The notes under the pieces were generated by a model. That model worked only from the letters and a program-made list of their open reading frames with translations. It was not told the origin of the DNA and did not search any database. DNA of 64,000 nucleotides, taken from NCBI GenBank assembly GCA_949130495.1, contig OX422207.1, forward strand, positions 712,042,456 to 712,106,455, in the 5' to 3' direction. This document shows, in pieces, positions 12,468 to 25,561 of the stretch. Position numbers and translations under genes: made by a program. Every line of letters begins with the position of its first letter. Positions within the stretch are counted from its first letter, which is position 1. This stretch comes from Sambucus nigra (taxonomy: Eukaryota; Streptophyta; Magnoliopsida; Dipsacales; Adoxaceae).

Positions 12468-13503
12468 ATCGAGTATGGCATATCCCATTACTTCCATCAT
12501 AGCACTTGATGTTCACATGATCAAGAAGATGGATCTGATTGTCAAGAAACTTCAACATGCTCCATGACGTCACATAATATTGGTATAATTATTGCTTTGG
12601 ATTTCATAGATTTTTGTACATAGTATTGGGAGATTTTTATGAATTATTTTTTTACAAAACGAGGCATTTTTTTGAACAGTTTTTCAGACTTAAAAATATT
12701 TTTATTTATAACAGTTTCATTCAAACGAGATGGAAATCTCGTTAGAATTACTTGGGATCTCGTTAGAAGATCGTTTGAAGCATAAATCAAACATGGTTCA
12801 AATGAGGTCTTAATGTATTGGATTTTTGCATCTTATTAGAAGTGAAGTCTAAGTCATTCGAACGCCATCAGCATGTCATTAGAACGAAGTCTTAGTCTCG
12901 TTCTAACGAGGTTGGGACATCTCAATTTTTTGTCTGCCTGTAAATTTTTATTTTCGATAGTTTTTTTTATTAAGACTTTTCATTTACAAAAATTGTAGAA
13001 CTGCTGCTTTAAGTCTTCACATTTAAAAGGGCAAAACACTTTTTGATTCTCATAATCTCTCATATATACTTTTGTGAATAAACTTTAAAACCCAAAACAC
13101 TTTTATATTAAAGTTACTCTTGTGAAGAAGGAGTCTTCACTACTGACCTTGTAGAGAAGGAGTCTCTACTGCTTCTCTTGTGATTCTAGTGGGAATCATT
13201 GATAAAGGAGGATTGCGATATTTATGGGAATTGAGAGAACCATTTCTGAAGAAAACGTAGATCACCTATAGAAGATTCATCAGGTTGTATTTCTCTATTG
13301 TAATTGTAAGTTGCGATTTGCAAACTATAGTGAAATAAAAGGATTTTTCCCATTTGGGGATTTTTCCTGAAATTGTGATTTCTTTACATGTTTGATTTAA
13401 ATCACATAGTTGAATGTTCTAGGATTAATAAGAATAAAAATTTATTTTTGGGATTAAAATCAAATTAAATAAGTTTAATCCATTAGAGAATTACGCACAC
13501 TCA
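12468..13503 (+). repeat. Left LTR of copia element A
   Basis: It matches 17113-18121 with many substitutions. It ends about CACTCA, followed by a weak primer-site-like TTGGTACCA at 13506-13514, compared with the usual TTGGTATCAGAGC. It contains Tekay-unrelated repeats of CTCGTT(A/C)GAA-type words near 12725-12915. Confidence 0.6.
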
Positions 13504-13615
13504 GATTGGTACCAAATAAAGTTTCACTAAATTTCTGTGAGATCCTTTTTTCGTAAATTTTTTCAAAGATATCAATCGTATTAAAAATTGATTTTGAAAA
13601 ATCGCTAATTTTCTG

Positions 13616-15262
13616 ATGGAGAACATAAATATTAGGATATCACTTTTTGATGGATCTAATTATGCCTATTGGAAGGCCTATATGAGATTCACTTTAAAAG
13701 CTATTGATGAAAGAGTCTAGCTTGTTTGTGAAACAAGGTGAACTCCTCCCACTGTCACTATTGATAATTTCACGAATCCAAAACCTGTTTCTTCCTAGAC
13801 TAATGAAAAATTTAAGTGGAGTACCTACAAATCCCGTGGCCTCAATGCTATTTCTCGAGCCATCACCCCTGACCAGTTTTGTCGTATCATGATGTACACT
13901 ACGTCTAGGGAAGCATGGGATATGCTTTAGTTGACACATGAGGGTACCAATGTTGTCAAGGCGTTTAAGCTTTGAAATTTTACCACCTAATTTGTGACCA
14001 TTATTATGTCAGAGTCCGAGAGTTTTGATGAATTTTGTGATAGGTTGTCGGACACTATTGACACTAGTTTTAATTTAGGTGAGAAAATTGAGGAGTCAAG
14101 AATTGTGATAAAGATTTTGAGGTCACTCCCTTCCCAATTTATTCTTAAGGTCATTGTGCTTAACTCTTTAGGGATATTAGACCCTCTTAGGTTAACAGAA
14201 CTCGTAGTAGACCTTAAAACTTATGAGATCGACATATTTCTCGAAACCATTAAGCCTAAGGATAGAGGTGTAGCTTTAAAGGATCAAATTAATAAAAATA
14301 AAAGGATAAAGTTTATGAGTATGAATCTGAGGGAGAGTTTAATGTTGATGACTTGGCCTTCTTTGCAAAAAATTTAAAAAGTTTCTAAAATTTTCCAAAA
14401 ATAATTCTTCCAATAAAAAGATTTTTGAGAAAAAGAAGAAGAAAGATGAGGTCAAGGATAGAGGTGAGAAAGATAGAGAGAGAGATAATATGTTTTGAAT
14501 GTGAGGGTATATGGCACAAGTTGTTTGAGTGTCCCACTCAGATAAAGAGAAAGGTCAGAGAGATTGTCCCAACACGATGAGGACACATGTAAACTTGAGA
14601 GCCTCGATGATGTTTAGAGCCATTCTAGTGAGTGTGAGGATGATATTGCAAGTGAGGGAGAAGGGGATCTTCAAAAATATTTTAGTGATCTAAACACTAA
14701 GACATTGAAAACCAAAAAGTTGAACAAAGATTTAAGTCTTAAGGTGTTAGATTTGGAGAGAGAGAGGTGAAAGTTTTATGGGTGTGTGAGGCGTCAACGA
14801 TTCAAGTCGAGAAGGTGAAGGTTTCTTTATGTGATTAATTGACCGTCTTAGACTGGGAAAATAATAAATTGACCAACACGTGGCTAGTCTTACGAAAAAT
14901 CTTCAATCTTCATTGGAGACTCATAAGAAACTTTAATCTCGTCTAGAGAGATCTCGAACGTGTCTGGGAGATCAAGGTCTCTTTAAATGATTCATTTAAA
15001 AAGGTTGGAAAGATGTTCCTCCGTCCCTCTTTGAGTAATGTTGTGAGACTAGGAATAGGTTATGACGGTGCGTCCACATCCCATGTTGCACCCGAGCTGG
15101 TTACCGAGTTTGTGATAGATCCATATGGTTCTCGACCTAACCCACCTAGGCGTTCGATTCCACATAGGAGAATGCATCATATATGTTTTGAGAGAGGTTT
15201 TCCTAAGCCCGTATATATTTGTTTCCATTGCTAGCAAAAGAGTACACCTTAGGGAATTTTGT
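13616..15262 (+). pseudogene. Decayed copia gag (UBN2 domain plus two zinc knuckles)
   Basis: From the ATG at 13616 the translation carries the copia gag core: FDGSNYAYWKAYMRF, LKAIDERV, THEGTNVVKAFKL, then ESFDEFCDRLSDTIDTSFNL and RIVIKILRSLPSQF (13994-14377). This is the UBN2/gag-polypeptide family that forms the particle shell. A first CCHC knuckle, CFECEGIWHKLFEC, lies at 14491-14535. A glycine-tyrosine LGIGY segment follows near 15049. A second knuckle, CFHC then HLREFCFKLG, lies at 15220-15262, broken by a stop and a one-base shift. At least six nonsense codons interrupt the gag core, most explicable by single C-to-T or G-to-A changes. Pol should follow but does not. Confidence 0.8.
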
Positions 15263-17112
15263 TTTAAGTTGGGTGTTGTGTCTCATAGGTATTTTCCAGG
15301 ATATTCTACTACATATGTTCCCACACGCACTCCCACATATGTTACTTCACATGCTCCCGCACATCACATGAGAGATTTGAAGCATTTTTTTTAGAGCAAG
15401 TTGAGTATTTGGTCAAAACTTCACATGATTTGATGCAAGTTTTTCATAGGATGTCACCTCCTTTGAAGAACACTTTTGGACCTAATGATTGAGGTTTATA
15501 ATTTTTTGCTAGCATAAGATGTTTTTCATGTTTATATCATTTATGCATATTGCTAGTATATACTACTATTGTATTTATTTTTCCATTTTGATATATGTTT
15601 TCAAAAAAATCCAAAAAGAGTTTTGTTTTTCTTGAAAATATTTGGAAAAATACAAAAAGATTTTGAGTTTCTTTTTAAGAAAAAGAGAAAAGGCCAAAAA
15701 GATTATATTTTGACAAATTTTTAGAAAAATCCAAAAAGATTTTTGTATTTTGTTTACACCTTATATGGATGGACATTTAGGATTGCCAAGTCACGATATC
15801 ATTTCATTCTCCACGTGACTTTTTAATAGTATCTTGGGACACAACGTCATTTCACCCACGTGCTTTATAATGTGTTGGAGCCATTGAGATATGATTAACG
15901 ATTACTTTATACACGTTTGACTCGTTAGCTCCTTTAATGCACACATGCATGGATTTATTTGAGCATTGTACTTGTCTATCACATGTTGATTAAGGTGTTT
16001 TAATCTTTCTCCTACTTTTGAAACGAACCAAACGCAATAAAAGGAGATAATAAAAGTAGTGCTTGTACGAACCATTACCCAGATTGGGAAAAAATGAAAT
16101 TTATATCTCCGATAAATGTGTTATTTTAAAGCAATGGATTGGGCTGTGAAAGATTAAGTCTTTGCGTGAATAACCACCATTTGCAAAAATAAAAGTGCCT
16201 AAAAGATTAAAGGGACATAAAAGAAAAAATATAAAGGGCCAGTCAAAATTCAAAGAACATTGATGCTTCGCTACATATGAGCATTGATTTCTTAAAAAAC
16301 AAAAGTTGAGAGAAATATTCTACATGAGAGTTTTGAGAGAGTTTAGTCAAAGATCAATGGGTTTGCACGCCCTGAAAAAGTCTCGTAAAAGCATTACATA
16401 GTTTTGGACGTTATTAGTGTGAAAATCATTTTAGACTTTGATTTGTTGATTAGATTGAGTTGATATCATATGAATTAATTTTTTACACCTAAGGACGACT
16501 TTGAGTTTATTTGTTAGGAGTATACAAAATTCATCGTGCACATATGTTATGATTGTTTGAGCTAATTTTCCTATCGAACTTGTTCACATCCATTCATTAC
16601 GAATTCACGACTTGGTTATCTTAGTGTTAGTTCACGGTGTGTATTATCTTTGTATTTTTACACTTGAGAAAGTTTTTGAAAAAACTCAAAAATAGTTTGT
16701 TGTTTTGTGACACACTCCGATTTATTTCTTATATTTCTTTTCCTCGACTATTTCGGACAAATAAAAAGGGGGAGGACGAATTATGGGAATATGAGAGTTT
16801 GATTTATGGGGGAGAATTGATTTATGTGTTTTATCTTATTTCAAACTCGATGTGTCACGAGGTATGTTTCTTTGTCTATTGTGTGCATGTACACTTTGAT
16901 GAGCATATGTAAAGTACACGTAAGACACAGCTCCCCAAAAGAAGATCAAGATAAAGCAAGAGAATTGAAGATTTCGATAGTTGAAGATTTTGAAAACTTA
17001 CATGTTTGAGATCTTTCCATTTGTTGGTTTCTGGGAGGGTATTAGATTTGAATAGGATTTTTTGAATAATTCGAATTTTTTATTTTGTACTGGAATAGCC
17101 ATATGTGGAGAG
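15263..17112 (+). other. Non-coding 3' part of copia element A
   Basis: After the second zinc knuckle a readable tail (HRYFPGYSTTYVP, MRDLKHFF) ends by 15394. Then comes AT-rich sequence with repeated CCAAAAAGATTTT words (15600-15750) and two polypurine-like stretches, AAAAAGGGGGAGGA (about 16763) and ATGGGGGAGAATTG (about 16806). Similar words occur on the minus strand in copia element B. The polymerase genes appear to be deleted. Confidence 0.5.
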
Positions 17113-18121
17113 TTTACATCGAGTATGGCATATCCAGTTACTTTCGTCATGGCACTTCACGTTCACGCATTTAAGAAGACAGATCCGATTATCAAGCAAC
17201 TTCAACATGCTCCACGATGTCATGTAATATTGGTACAGTTGTTGCTTTCGATTTCGTAGATATTTTACATAGTATTGGGAGATTTTTGTAAACTATATTT
17301 TTACAAACTGAGGTAGTTTTTCGAATAGTTTTTCATATTTGAAAATATTTTTATTTACAACAGTTTCATTCAAACGAGATGGAAATCTCATTAGAGTGAC
17401 TTGGGATCTCATTAGAAGGTTGTTTGAAGCATGGATCAAACAAGGTCTTATTGTCTTGGGTTTTTGCATCTCATTAGAAAAGAAGTCTAAGTCATTATAA
17501 CTATATCAACATGTTGTTAAAACTAAGTCTTAGTCTCGTTCGAACGAGGTTGAGCCACGTCGATATTTTGTTTGCCTATAAATTCTTATTTTTGATAGTT
17601 TTTTTTAAGACTTTGCATTTACGAAAACGGAAAAAATGTTGCATTATGTCTTCACTTTTAAAGGGAAAAACACTTTTTGATTATCACAATCTCTCTTATA
17701 TACATCTTTGAATCAACTTTGAAACCCAAAACACTTATATATTGAAGTTACTATTGTGAAGAAGGTGTCTTCATTAGTGACCTTTAGAGAAGATCTATTA
17801 CCGCTCTCATGATTCTTGCAGGAATCTTTGCTAAAGGAAAAATGTGATCTTTATAGGACTTGAGAGAACCACTGCTGAAGAAGACATACATCACCTACGC
17901 GAGATTCGTCGGGCTGTATTTGTCTATTGTAATTGTAAGTTGCGATTTGAAAACTATAGTGAATAAAAGGTTTCGCCCCTTTGGGGATTTTCTCCTAAAT
18001 TTTGATTTCTTTGCATGCGTTAATTTAGTCACATAGTTGCATGTTCTAGGGTTAATAAGAATTAAAATTTGTTTGTGGGATTGACATCTAATTAAATAAG
18101 TTTAATGCATTAGAGAGTTGG
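17113..18121 (+). repeat. Right LTR of copia element A, main part
   Basis: This is a direct repeat of 12468-13503, stopping at the insertion point GAGAGTTGG. The last few bases appear to continue after the insertion at 57012-57021 (GCAATCTCA, compared with GCACACTCA in the left copy). Confidence 0.65.
18117..18121. repeat. Left target-site duplication GTTGG of the composite element
   Basis: GTTGG directly precedes the LTR start TGTAATACCCC at 18122 and recurs at 57007-57011, directly after the terminal TTACA. Confidence 0.85.
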
Positions 18122-20593
18122 TGTAATACCCCGTAATTTTAATGACTTTTAAAATGGGTTATATTTTAAATTAATGGATTAATTGGATCTTATTATAAAT
18201 TAATTCATTTGGGTTTTATCCGAATTGTGGATATTAAAATGGATGATTCTGAATATTACTTAAAGATATTTAGGTAATATATGAATGTGATGTCATTGAT
18301 ATGATGGGATGATATAAATTCGGTAATTTGAATTTTTAGTCAGACGCGGTATGGGACGTGTCGGGACTAATTTATTAAATTAAAAAAGAAATTTATTTTC
18401 TATCGACCTTATAGTCATTTCGACTGCGTCGTTGCGTCCGGAAGGTTTGAAATAGTCAGAAAAGTCTATTTGGATGTTGGATTTGGGTCTCGGGTCATTT
18501 GGAAATGAAAAGACAACCCAAAAGGGCATTTTGGTTATTTTTACAAGGGGGATGAATAGTGATTTCGGGTTTTGTCTTATTATAAGTATTTGGAGATTAG
18601 TGTATGTAGGTTCATTTCATCTCTTCTGCACAAAATTTAAAAGTCATCTTCTTAGAGAGAGTGGAAGGTTGCTTGGAAAGAAAAAGAAGTTTTCTTGGGA
18701 AGGAGGAGAACCAAAGGTCAAAGGTCACCACCACCATCACCACCTGTGTTATTCAACCCCAAAGGATCAGATCTTCATTAAAGGCAAGTGTTTGATATTT
18801 GCAATTTAAGTTCGTATATTGTCCATGTTAGGATTGTTATAAAAAGAGATGATTTTCATGCTTGGAAGATGAAAGGATATAGTTGTTAATGGATTTTTGG
18901 AATCTAAAAATATATAGGAATTAAACTCATGTTGTAGGTAGTTAGTAATCCAATAAATATTCATCAATCTGTGGAAGAAATTCTGAAAATAATTTAGTGT
19001 TCTTGAAGATAATATGTTGATAATTTTTTTGGAAAAAGAGGCAAAAACGAGTGGAATGAGAAGAGCCAATTTGAAATGTTTAGATCTTCTTTTTGGGTGC
19101 ATTTGGATGAGATTTAAGAAAAAACTCAAAACACATACCTGACTCAATTTTTCGTGTAGAATCCAAATTGAAGTCGGATTGATGATTTGAATAATTTTTA
19201 GATCTAATTTTTCTGAGTATTTAAAATATGAGAATTCATGATGTTGTTTCTTTTTAATGTTGGTTCTTATCCCAAAACTTTTGTAGATCTTCGGTGATTA
19301 TTAATTGGATATTATGGGACTTAGAGAAGATTAGCAAGCCCTAGTTAAGATTTGAATTAATTTAATTGGGATTTAATTGATTAGAATTATGATAATTAAA
19401 GTTAAAGAGATTTCGGTTGCTAGATTCATGTGTTGGATTCTAATCTGTTTGTACGAGGATTAAGGATAGTTCAAGTAGGGTAGATTTAATATAACACCTG
19501 GGCAGCCTTAGGGTTACAATTTAAACATCAAGGACTGAGTTTAAGCTCATTATTGATTTCGCAAGGGCTGAGTGTAGTACAAGAGCGTAGTGGTATGTCT
19601 CCTGGATAGAGATGGGAGTTTAGAACACATTTGGTTGAAAGAGGGGATGAGGTTATTCCGATCGCATATTTGAAGTTAACGAACCTCCTCGATCGACAAA
19701 GTTAATTAGTAGTGTATTGGAGGGGTTCCTTGTTTGGATTTCGCTTTGCGAGACGCTCCGCGCATGAACCTTAACGACGTCGGGAGTGGAGAGATGTTAT
19801 AGGATGCGAGGATAATTAAATTATGAAGTAAAGATATGACATTTTAATACGTGGGATTTAAAGAGATATAATGCTACATAAAGGAATAATCTAAGGTTAA
19901 TGTGAGTACCTTGTTGTTAGTATGCTATAGGTATGATAATACCTATTTGATTGATTAATGATTATGTGTCTGACATACCTAGCTTACTTGCTATCGGTGG
20001 GAGGTTTGCGCGTGAGGGCAGTTATATCCTGATGAATCCATGGGATCTTAGATTTGTCGCTCGAGAACATAGGTCTATGAAAGACTTATCGGGGAGTTGA
20101 TAAGTACGCTGACTATGGGTACGTAGGTATGTGCGTGACCGATGGGTATGAGAACTATGTTCGCCTCCAATGATTGTGTTGTTGTTTGTGGTTCGAGGAA
20201 TCTTACCGAACCTTTTGTCCACTTTTTGGCGACCAGCGATATTGGGACATGATAGCAGAGTAATGCATTGCACCGCAGCTGTGACTCGGGGTGTCGTATT
20301 ATATATGAATATATATATAATGGATTAAATGAATGATTGGATTTATTGTGGTTAAATCATCTACTGTGTGATAATTGTAGATAACGGTGAATAGAGAAAG
20401 ATAATGGAAGTAAGTTAATGAATGCTTATTCTTAAAGAATTGAAAAGCTTGTTTCATGTTAATGAGAAACAATTCATATAAATAAAAAATGTATAAGAAT
20501 GATTATATAACGTATGGTATGGGACATACAGGGTTATGATATGGGAATGGAATTATATTATGGAATTGTTAAAGAGGAATCATTAACTAGGAG
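18122..20593 (+). repeat. LARD-like LTR1, 5' part
   Basis: This starts TGTAATACCCCGTAA and is collinear with 36998 onward and 53846 onward. It is interrupted after AGGAG at 20593. Open frames in it (for example 18474-18809, with a run of histidines from a CAC repeat) recur in the other LTRs only because the DNA is copied. Confidence 0.9.
20589..20593. repeat. Target-site duplication AGGAG (left)
   Basis: AGGAG precedes TGATAAC at 20594 and recurs at 31384-31388. The uninterrupted site ACTAGGAGGTTAATAGG can be read at about 51744 and 56315. Confidence 0.95.
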
Positions 20594-23429
20594 TGATAAC
20601 TTTGCTTTTGGGTAGGGTCGTTGTTTTTGAAGCCAAGTTAATCAAAACCTCAATTACCTACAAATAATAACAATCTAAAGTGTAGAGGTAAGTAAGGGTA
20701 TCAATCCACTTTCTAGGGAGTAAAGCAAATGGAACAAATTCACATGTAATTCACTTTTTATTTTCTTTTTGTGCTTTTTCACTTTTCTAATTTTTTTTAG
20801 CTTTTTCAATATTAAAACAAAAGGGTGAGGTGAGATCTAAACTAAACTAAACTAAATGAAAATAACTAACTAGAAATTTACTAAAATGAAAAATAAAGTC
20901 TAACACTAAAATAAAAGATAAAGTGAGGAAAATAATTGTGAGAACAATCAAGGAGTGGGATTATACCATAATTTCTAGTTAATCTATTTAATTAATTTAT
21001 TCAAATTAAACGTCCCAAATTAATATCGAAATTACAAATCAACTCTCGTTGCAAATGTAATTTTAATAATAATCTTTTAGAGGATTAAATTTACAATCCT
21101 ACAACTCACAAAATGTAGATCTAAACGTCATCTAACAAATCACCCGCTAGGATCGATTTACTAAATTAGTTTAGATCATGAAAATATGATTAGAGTTGAA
21201 ATTCAAAGAAATAATTTCACATTTTAGAAAAACCTATCTCTAGTTCGATTCTAAGATGGAAATTAAGACTAAAATCTCGATTTTCTCTCTAAAATCATTT
21301 ACCCTCTCTCGAGGCGTAAATTAAAAGTAAGATTGCAAAAATAATCATCAAAGGGAATTTTAATTTAATTAAACTAATTAAATTAACATTAACATCAAAA
21401 TAATGGGTTTCCCCACCCCTTGAAAGGGGTGTTAGCCTAACATGATATGAAACATGACAAATTAATAATCAAGGCTACTAAAATAAAAGAGAAGAGAATA
21501 GAACAAGCAAACCAAGTCTCCTTGAGAAAGTTGAACTCTAATCTTCCAAATTGAAGCATACACCACTTAATTGAGCATCCAAATGATTTGAAATTAAAAT
21601 ATTCACTCAATTAACTCTCTTACAATATTTACACTCACAATAATCTAAAAATAAAAAAATGAAAAACTATTTACAAGGAAAATTTTCTCTACAATTCTCT
21701 CTCTCTAATTTCCTATCTAAAGCTCTCTAATCTAGAATTCCTACAAATGGGTCATCTTCTTCATTTTATATGCAATGGAGCAAAGGGGCATAATGGTAAA
21801 AAGGTAGGGAGTGCATGTGAGGGGTGTGAGGTCATGTGGGTGAGGTTGGGGAGGATAAAATCTGATTTGTTATTGAGGGGTATTTTAGGAAAATGGCTTA
21901 AAGTGGTTGGTTAGAGGGTATTTGGGTAAAATGAATTAAAAGGGATAAGTGACATGTGGGTTTATTGGCACATGGGTTTTGTTGGCATTTTGGTCTTGGC
22001 TTGGATTTTAGAAGCAGGTCACGTTTTTTGTTTGGGATAAACATGGAAAATGGGTTATGGAAGATGGATGTGGGTATGGGTTTGGTATGATGAATTATGA
22101 TTTCTGCTGCTGAAAACCGGGTATGGGATGGGTCGGATGTCGCCACGGGTTGCGAGGGGATCGGAGCTGGAAATGGGTATGGGTTTGGTCGGCCCGAGCA
22201 GGTTGGTCGCCGGATTAGAGGTTTGGTGGTGGTTGGGTCGGATGTTGTTGGACATGGACGGGATGGCAGGGACATAACCGGTCGGAGGGGTGCGAGGGCT
22301 GGGAACCGCCGGCCTGAGATAGAGGGCGGTTCGTGGGGATCGAAGCTGGGTGAGATGTGGAGAGGGCCGCCGCGACGGCAGGGGATGCAGGGCCAGGGTT
22401 CGGCCGGAGGTCGACGGAATAGAGGGAGAGGGCTGTTCGCCTGGGGAGAGAGATGGTCGCCGCCGGTGGTGAGGAGAGACTCTCCGGGCGGTTAGGGGTT
22501 ACGTGGCACGAGGTGGTAGCAGGTGCGGGCAGGCGCCAGCGGGGTCTGGACGCCGGGTTGAGGTCCGGTTGGTGCTGAAGGTGAGTGGTGAGTTATGGAG
22601 GGTTAAAGGAGGTTTGTGGGTTTAGAGGAGAGAGAAGGGTTGTTGGAAGAAGATGAAGAGGGGTTGATTTAGCGTGGTGAGGGTGTATGCTAAGTGTGTG
22701 AGGGTGAGTTAGGTGTAGGATAGTGTGTAGGTGGGGTAATGTGTGTGTGTTTAATTTGAACCCCTAAAAAATAATAAGACTAAAAATAAAAAATAAAAAT
22801 AAACTCTAACTAATAAAAACTATAAAAACTAAAAATCTAAAAATTAAATTCCTATAAAATAAAGACTCAGAATAAAAATTTAAAACTAAAAAGAAATGAA
22901 AAGAAAAATGTAAATCTATTAAACTTAAAACTAAAGTCCTAAAAAAAATAAAACATAATAAAACTAAATTCCTAAAAACTAATCCTAATAAAATAAAATA
23001 AAATAAGATAAAAACTAAAAATAAAAACTTAATAAAATAAAATAAAATTATATTAATAAAAATAGAATTAAAATATAAAAAATAGGAAATAAAACCTAAA
23101 AAATTCTAAAATAATCCTAAAATTAAAATGACTCAAACTAAAAATCTAAAAAATTAAAATAAAATAAAAAGGGAACAAACCAACACACACGAGTCTTGGG
23201 TGACGGTTTAGGGACAAGTTTAGGCTAGGTTTGGGTAGGATGAGGTATGAGATAAGGGTATTTAGCTCCATTAAAATGCACAATTGCTTTGAAATACGCG
23301 TTTGAACACCGCAACGTACATTAAACCTGCATAATAAACATTTACGCGCATAAGACCCATATTGTCGAGAAATAGAAACTAAAATACATCTATTTGGGGT
23401 ATAAATTGTACAGTTTTGGGTGCTTATCA
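20594..23429 (-). repeat. 3' LTR of the Athila-like element
   Basis: This 2836-bp LTR matches 28552-31383 at about 99%. Most of it is AT-rich, but 22090-22580 is strikingly GC-rich and gives long open frames on both strands. Those frames are matched in the other LTR only because the LTRs are copies. Confidence 0.9.
22097..22580. other. GC-rich segment inside the Athila-like LTR
   Basis: About 480 bp rich in CCGG and CGCC words in an otherwise A-rich LTR. A twin lies at 30051-30535. It opens a 132-codon arginine/glycine-rich frame on the plus strand and a 125-codon proline-rich frame on the minus strand. Neither has a known domain. It may be a captured host fragment or a promoter-type CpG-rich segment. 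Confidence 0.5.
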
Positions 23430-23443
23430 CACCACCCCCAAAC
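23430..23443 (-). promoter_or_regulatory. Polypurine tract of the Athila-like element
   Basis: The minus strand reads GTTTGGGGGTGGTG immediately before the LTR start TGATAAGCACC. The identical 14-mer recurs at 25357-25370, with variants at 25153-25166 and 25507-25520. Confidence 0.75.
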
Positions 23444-25561
23444 AGAGCGTTGCTAGTCCTCGAGCAATAAGATAGAGAGAAAGAGAAAGATAAGTAACCA
23501 AAAGTGTACCACTTTCGCGGGCACTTGCGATTGCACTTAGCATGTGCAACAAGCCTTTAAACCTATAGGTTGCCCTACAGGACGAGTTGTGTCTCGTGAG
23601 GGTTTGCAGGGAATATACCCACAAAATTCTTATTTGCAAAAGATTTATTGAAAGGCAGTCAATCTCTTATTAGACATAGAATAATCACACAATCCATCAT
23701 ATGAGAAAAATTTGAGAAATACAAGCTAGAATGCATAAAAGGTTTAAGCTAAGTAAATACCCAAGGCACATCCTTCCTAGAACTCAATGTGTGTAGTGTG
23801 AATCAGTCAAAACGGGTCGAGTATCACAAGAGTAATTCCTAGATTGCCTTGTCGGAATCAACGCTTCAACTTCAAATCTCACGGATATATCTCTCTCAAA
23901 CGAACTCTCGAGATTAGGGTTAGTGTATCGCTCTTGTGTGTGAGGAGGTGAGTAAATGTAAGCAAGTTCAAACGTCTCACACACACATAAGAAAGAACGA
24001 ACATATAGAAATAAAATTGATCTCATGAAAGAATGCTAATCACTATAGTGAGAACGTCGAGTTATTCACCACGTCGACTTTCATTCGCCCGAACACTAAG
24101 GGAAATATGTATGTATATGGGTGAGGGGGTAAATGAAATGGGATATGTGGGATGCGATGAGGTAGGATAGGATGGGATGATGATATGATGGATGGATGGT
24201 GGATATGCGATGTGAAATGGATGAAAAATGGATGCGAAAGAAGAGTGTATACACATTAGGCACAAATGTCTTTATTTCAACAAAAATTAACTACAACTCT
24301 CTTTTTTTTCTTTTCTCTCTTTTTTTTTTTTTCGATTTTTCTTTTCTTTTTTTCTCTATATTTTTTTTCTACTTCTTCTCTTTTTTCCTATTTTTTTTCT
24401 TTTTCTTTTGTTTTCTTTTTTTATTTTTCTCTCTCTTTACAAACCAACGATGAAGACATTTACATTTGAAATCACACTCTTTTATTTGAAATGATGGAAG
24501 ATGATATGGAGATGATAGGTGATGTGTGGGGAAATATATGGATGGTGAGGGGAATGTATATGGATGGGAAAATATGGAAAGATAATGGAAATGTAATGGG
24601 TGAAGTGTATGGGAAATGATGTATGGAAAGGTGGTAAGTGTATGGATGAAAATCTAGTATTCGGGACAATTTTCAAGACACGTGTTTCTTACAACTCGAA
24701 AGTGATGTCATTCTCAGTGATCAAGCCAAAAATAAAGAATAATGAGATCATACAACAATTAAAGTGCGGACCCAAAGAAAGTTGAATCAACTTGTGACTC
24801 GGAGATTGCGTAAAACACTCAAAAAGGGTGAAAGGCACAAATCTCACAAGCTAAAGTCTCTACTAGTGATCCTTAAGGTTCTCTTTAGAATTATAGTACT
24901 CTTCAACTCTAAACGTAATGACGTGATAAGTGCGTAAATTTTGTTGAGTCTAGAAATTCATGGTGCAAAATGCCTTGTTACGTATTACATAAGCTATTAG
25001 AAAAAATATTCTCTAGCTTGATTCCTACACTTTTGAAAGATGGATGATTGAAAATTCACATCAATGAGTGATATGAAAGAAACTGCACGAAATTTTAAAA
25101 ATCAGGTTTAAAAATCAAAATTTTTCAAAAGAGGCACGATTTTGATAGAATTCCCCACCCCCAAACAAAAAGGAACATTGTCCTCGATGTTAGGTAAAAT
25201 GATTTTTAAAATTGAAAGCATAAGGAAGGAAAGAGATTACCAGAATGAACCGCTAATGAAGGGGACATGTGAAGCCAAGAATAAACCTGAATGAGTGATA
25301 TAAGAAAAAAAGGTGTACAAGTCTATAAAAATGAGAAAGCATAGGGTGATGTGAAACACCACCCCCAAACAGGATGAGACTCATACAAGAAACGCGGGCT
25401 GCCTCCCGGTAGCGCTAAGTTTAATGTCTTCAGCCAGACCGATGAAATCTCACCCTAAAGATAGGATCTATGAAAGCGCAGGGTGGCCGAAAAATTGGGT
25501 GATGAGAATCACCCCCAAACAAGACTGAAGCGTCAGTCTTGCTGGATCAGGGCTATAGGGG
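23444..25561 (-). other. Non-coding 3' region of the Athila-like element
   Basis: This region contains a GATGGATGG-type purine-rich stretch (24120-24240 and 24490-24650) and a long pyrimidine run (24290-24440, T and CT rich). It also has three extra polypurine-like copies and the conserved block around GCGCTACCGGGAGGCAGCCC (minus strand, 25391-25437), which in Athila elements follows the coding region. Short open frames across it come from the low-complexity sequence. Confidence 0.6.
25391..25437 (-). other. Athila 3' conserved block (GGGAGGCAGCCC type)
   Basis: The minus strand reads GCTGAAGACATTAAACTTAG, then CGCTACCGGGAGGCAGCCC. From family knowledge, plant Athila elements carry a closely similar block (GCGCT...GGGAGGCAACCC) downstream of the polyprotein. 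It supports both lineage and orientation. Confidence 0.65.

Noticed and set aside
18474..18809. 111-codon frame with a histidine run, repeated in the other LARD-like LTRs
   Set aside because: The histidines come from a CAC/CAT simple repeat. The frame recurs only because LTRs are copies, and it is broken differently in each one (37427, 54198).
22097..22495. 132-codon Arg/Gly-rich frame and the antisense 125-codon Pro-rich frame
   Set aside because: Both arise from GC-rich LTR sequence with few stops. No domain; the matching pair at 30051 is just the second LTR.
24062..24676. Several 60-85-codon frames in the Athila-like 3' region
   Set aside because: They translate GATGGATGG-type and T/CT-rich low-complexity DNA.
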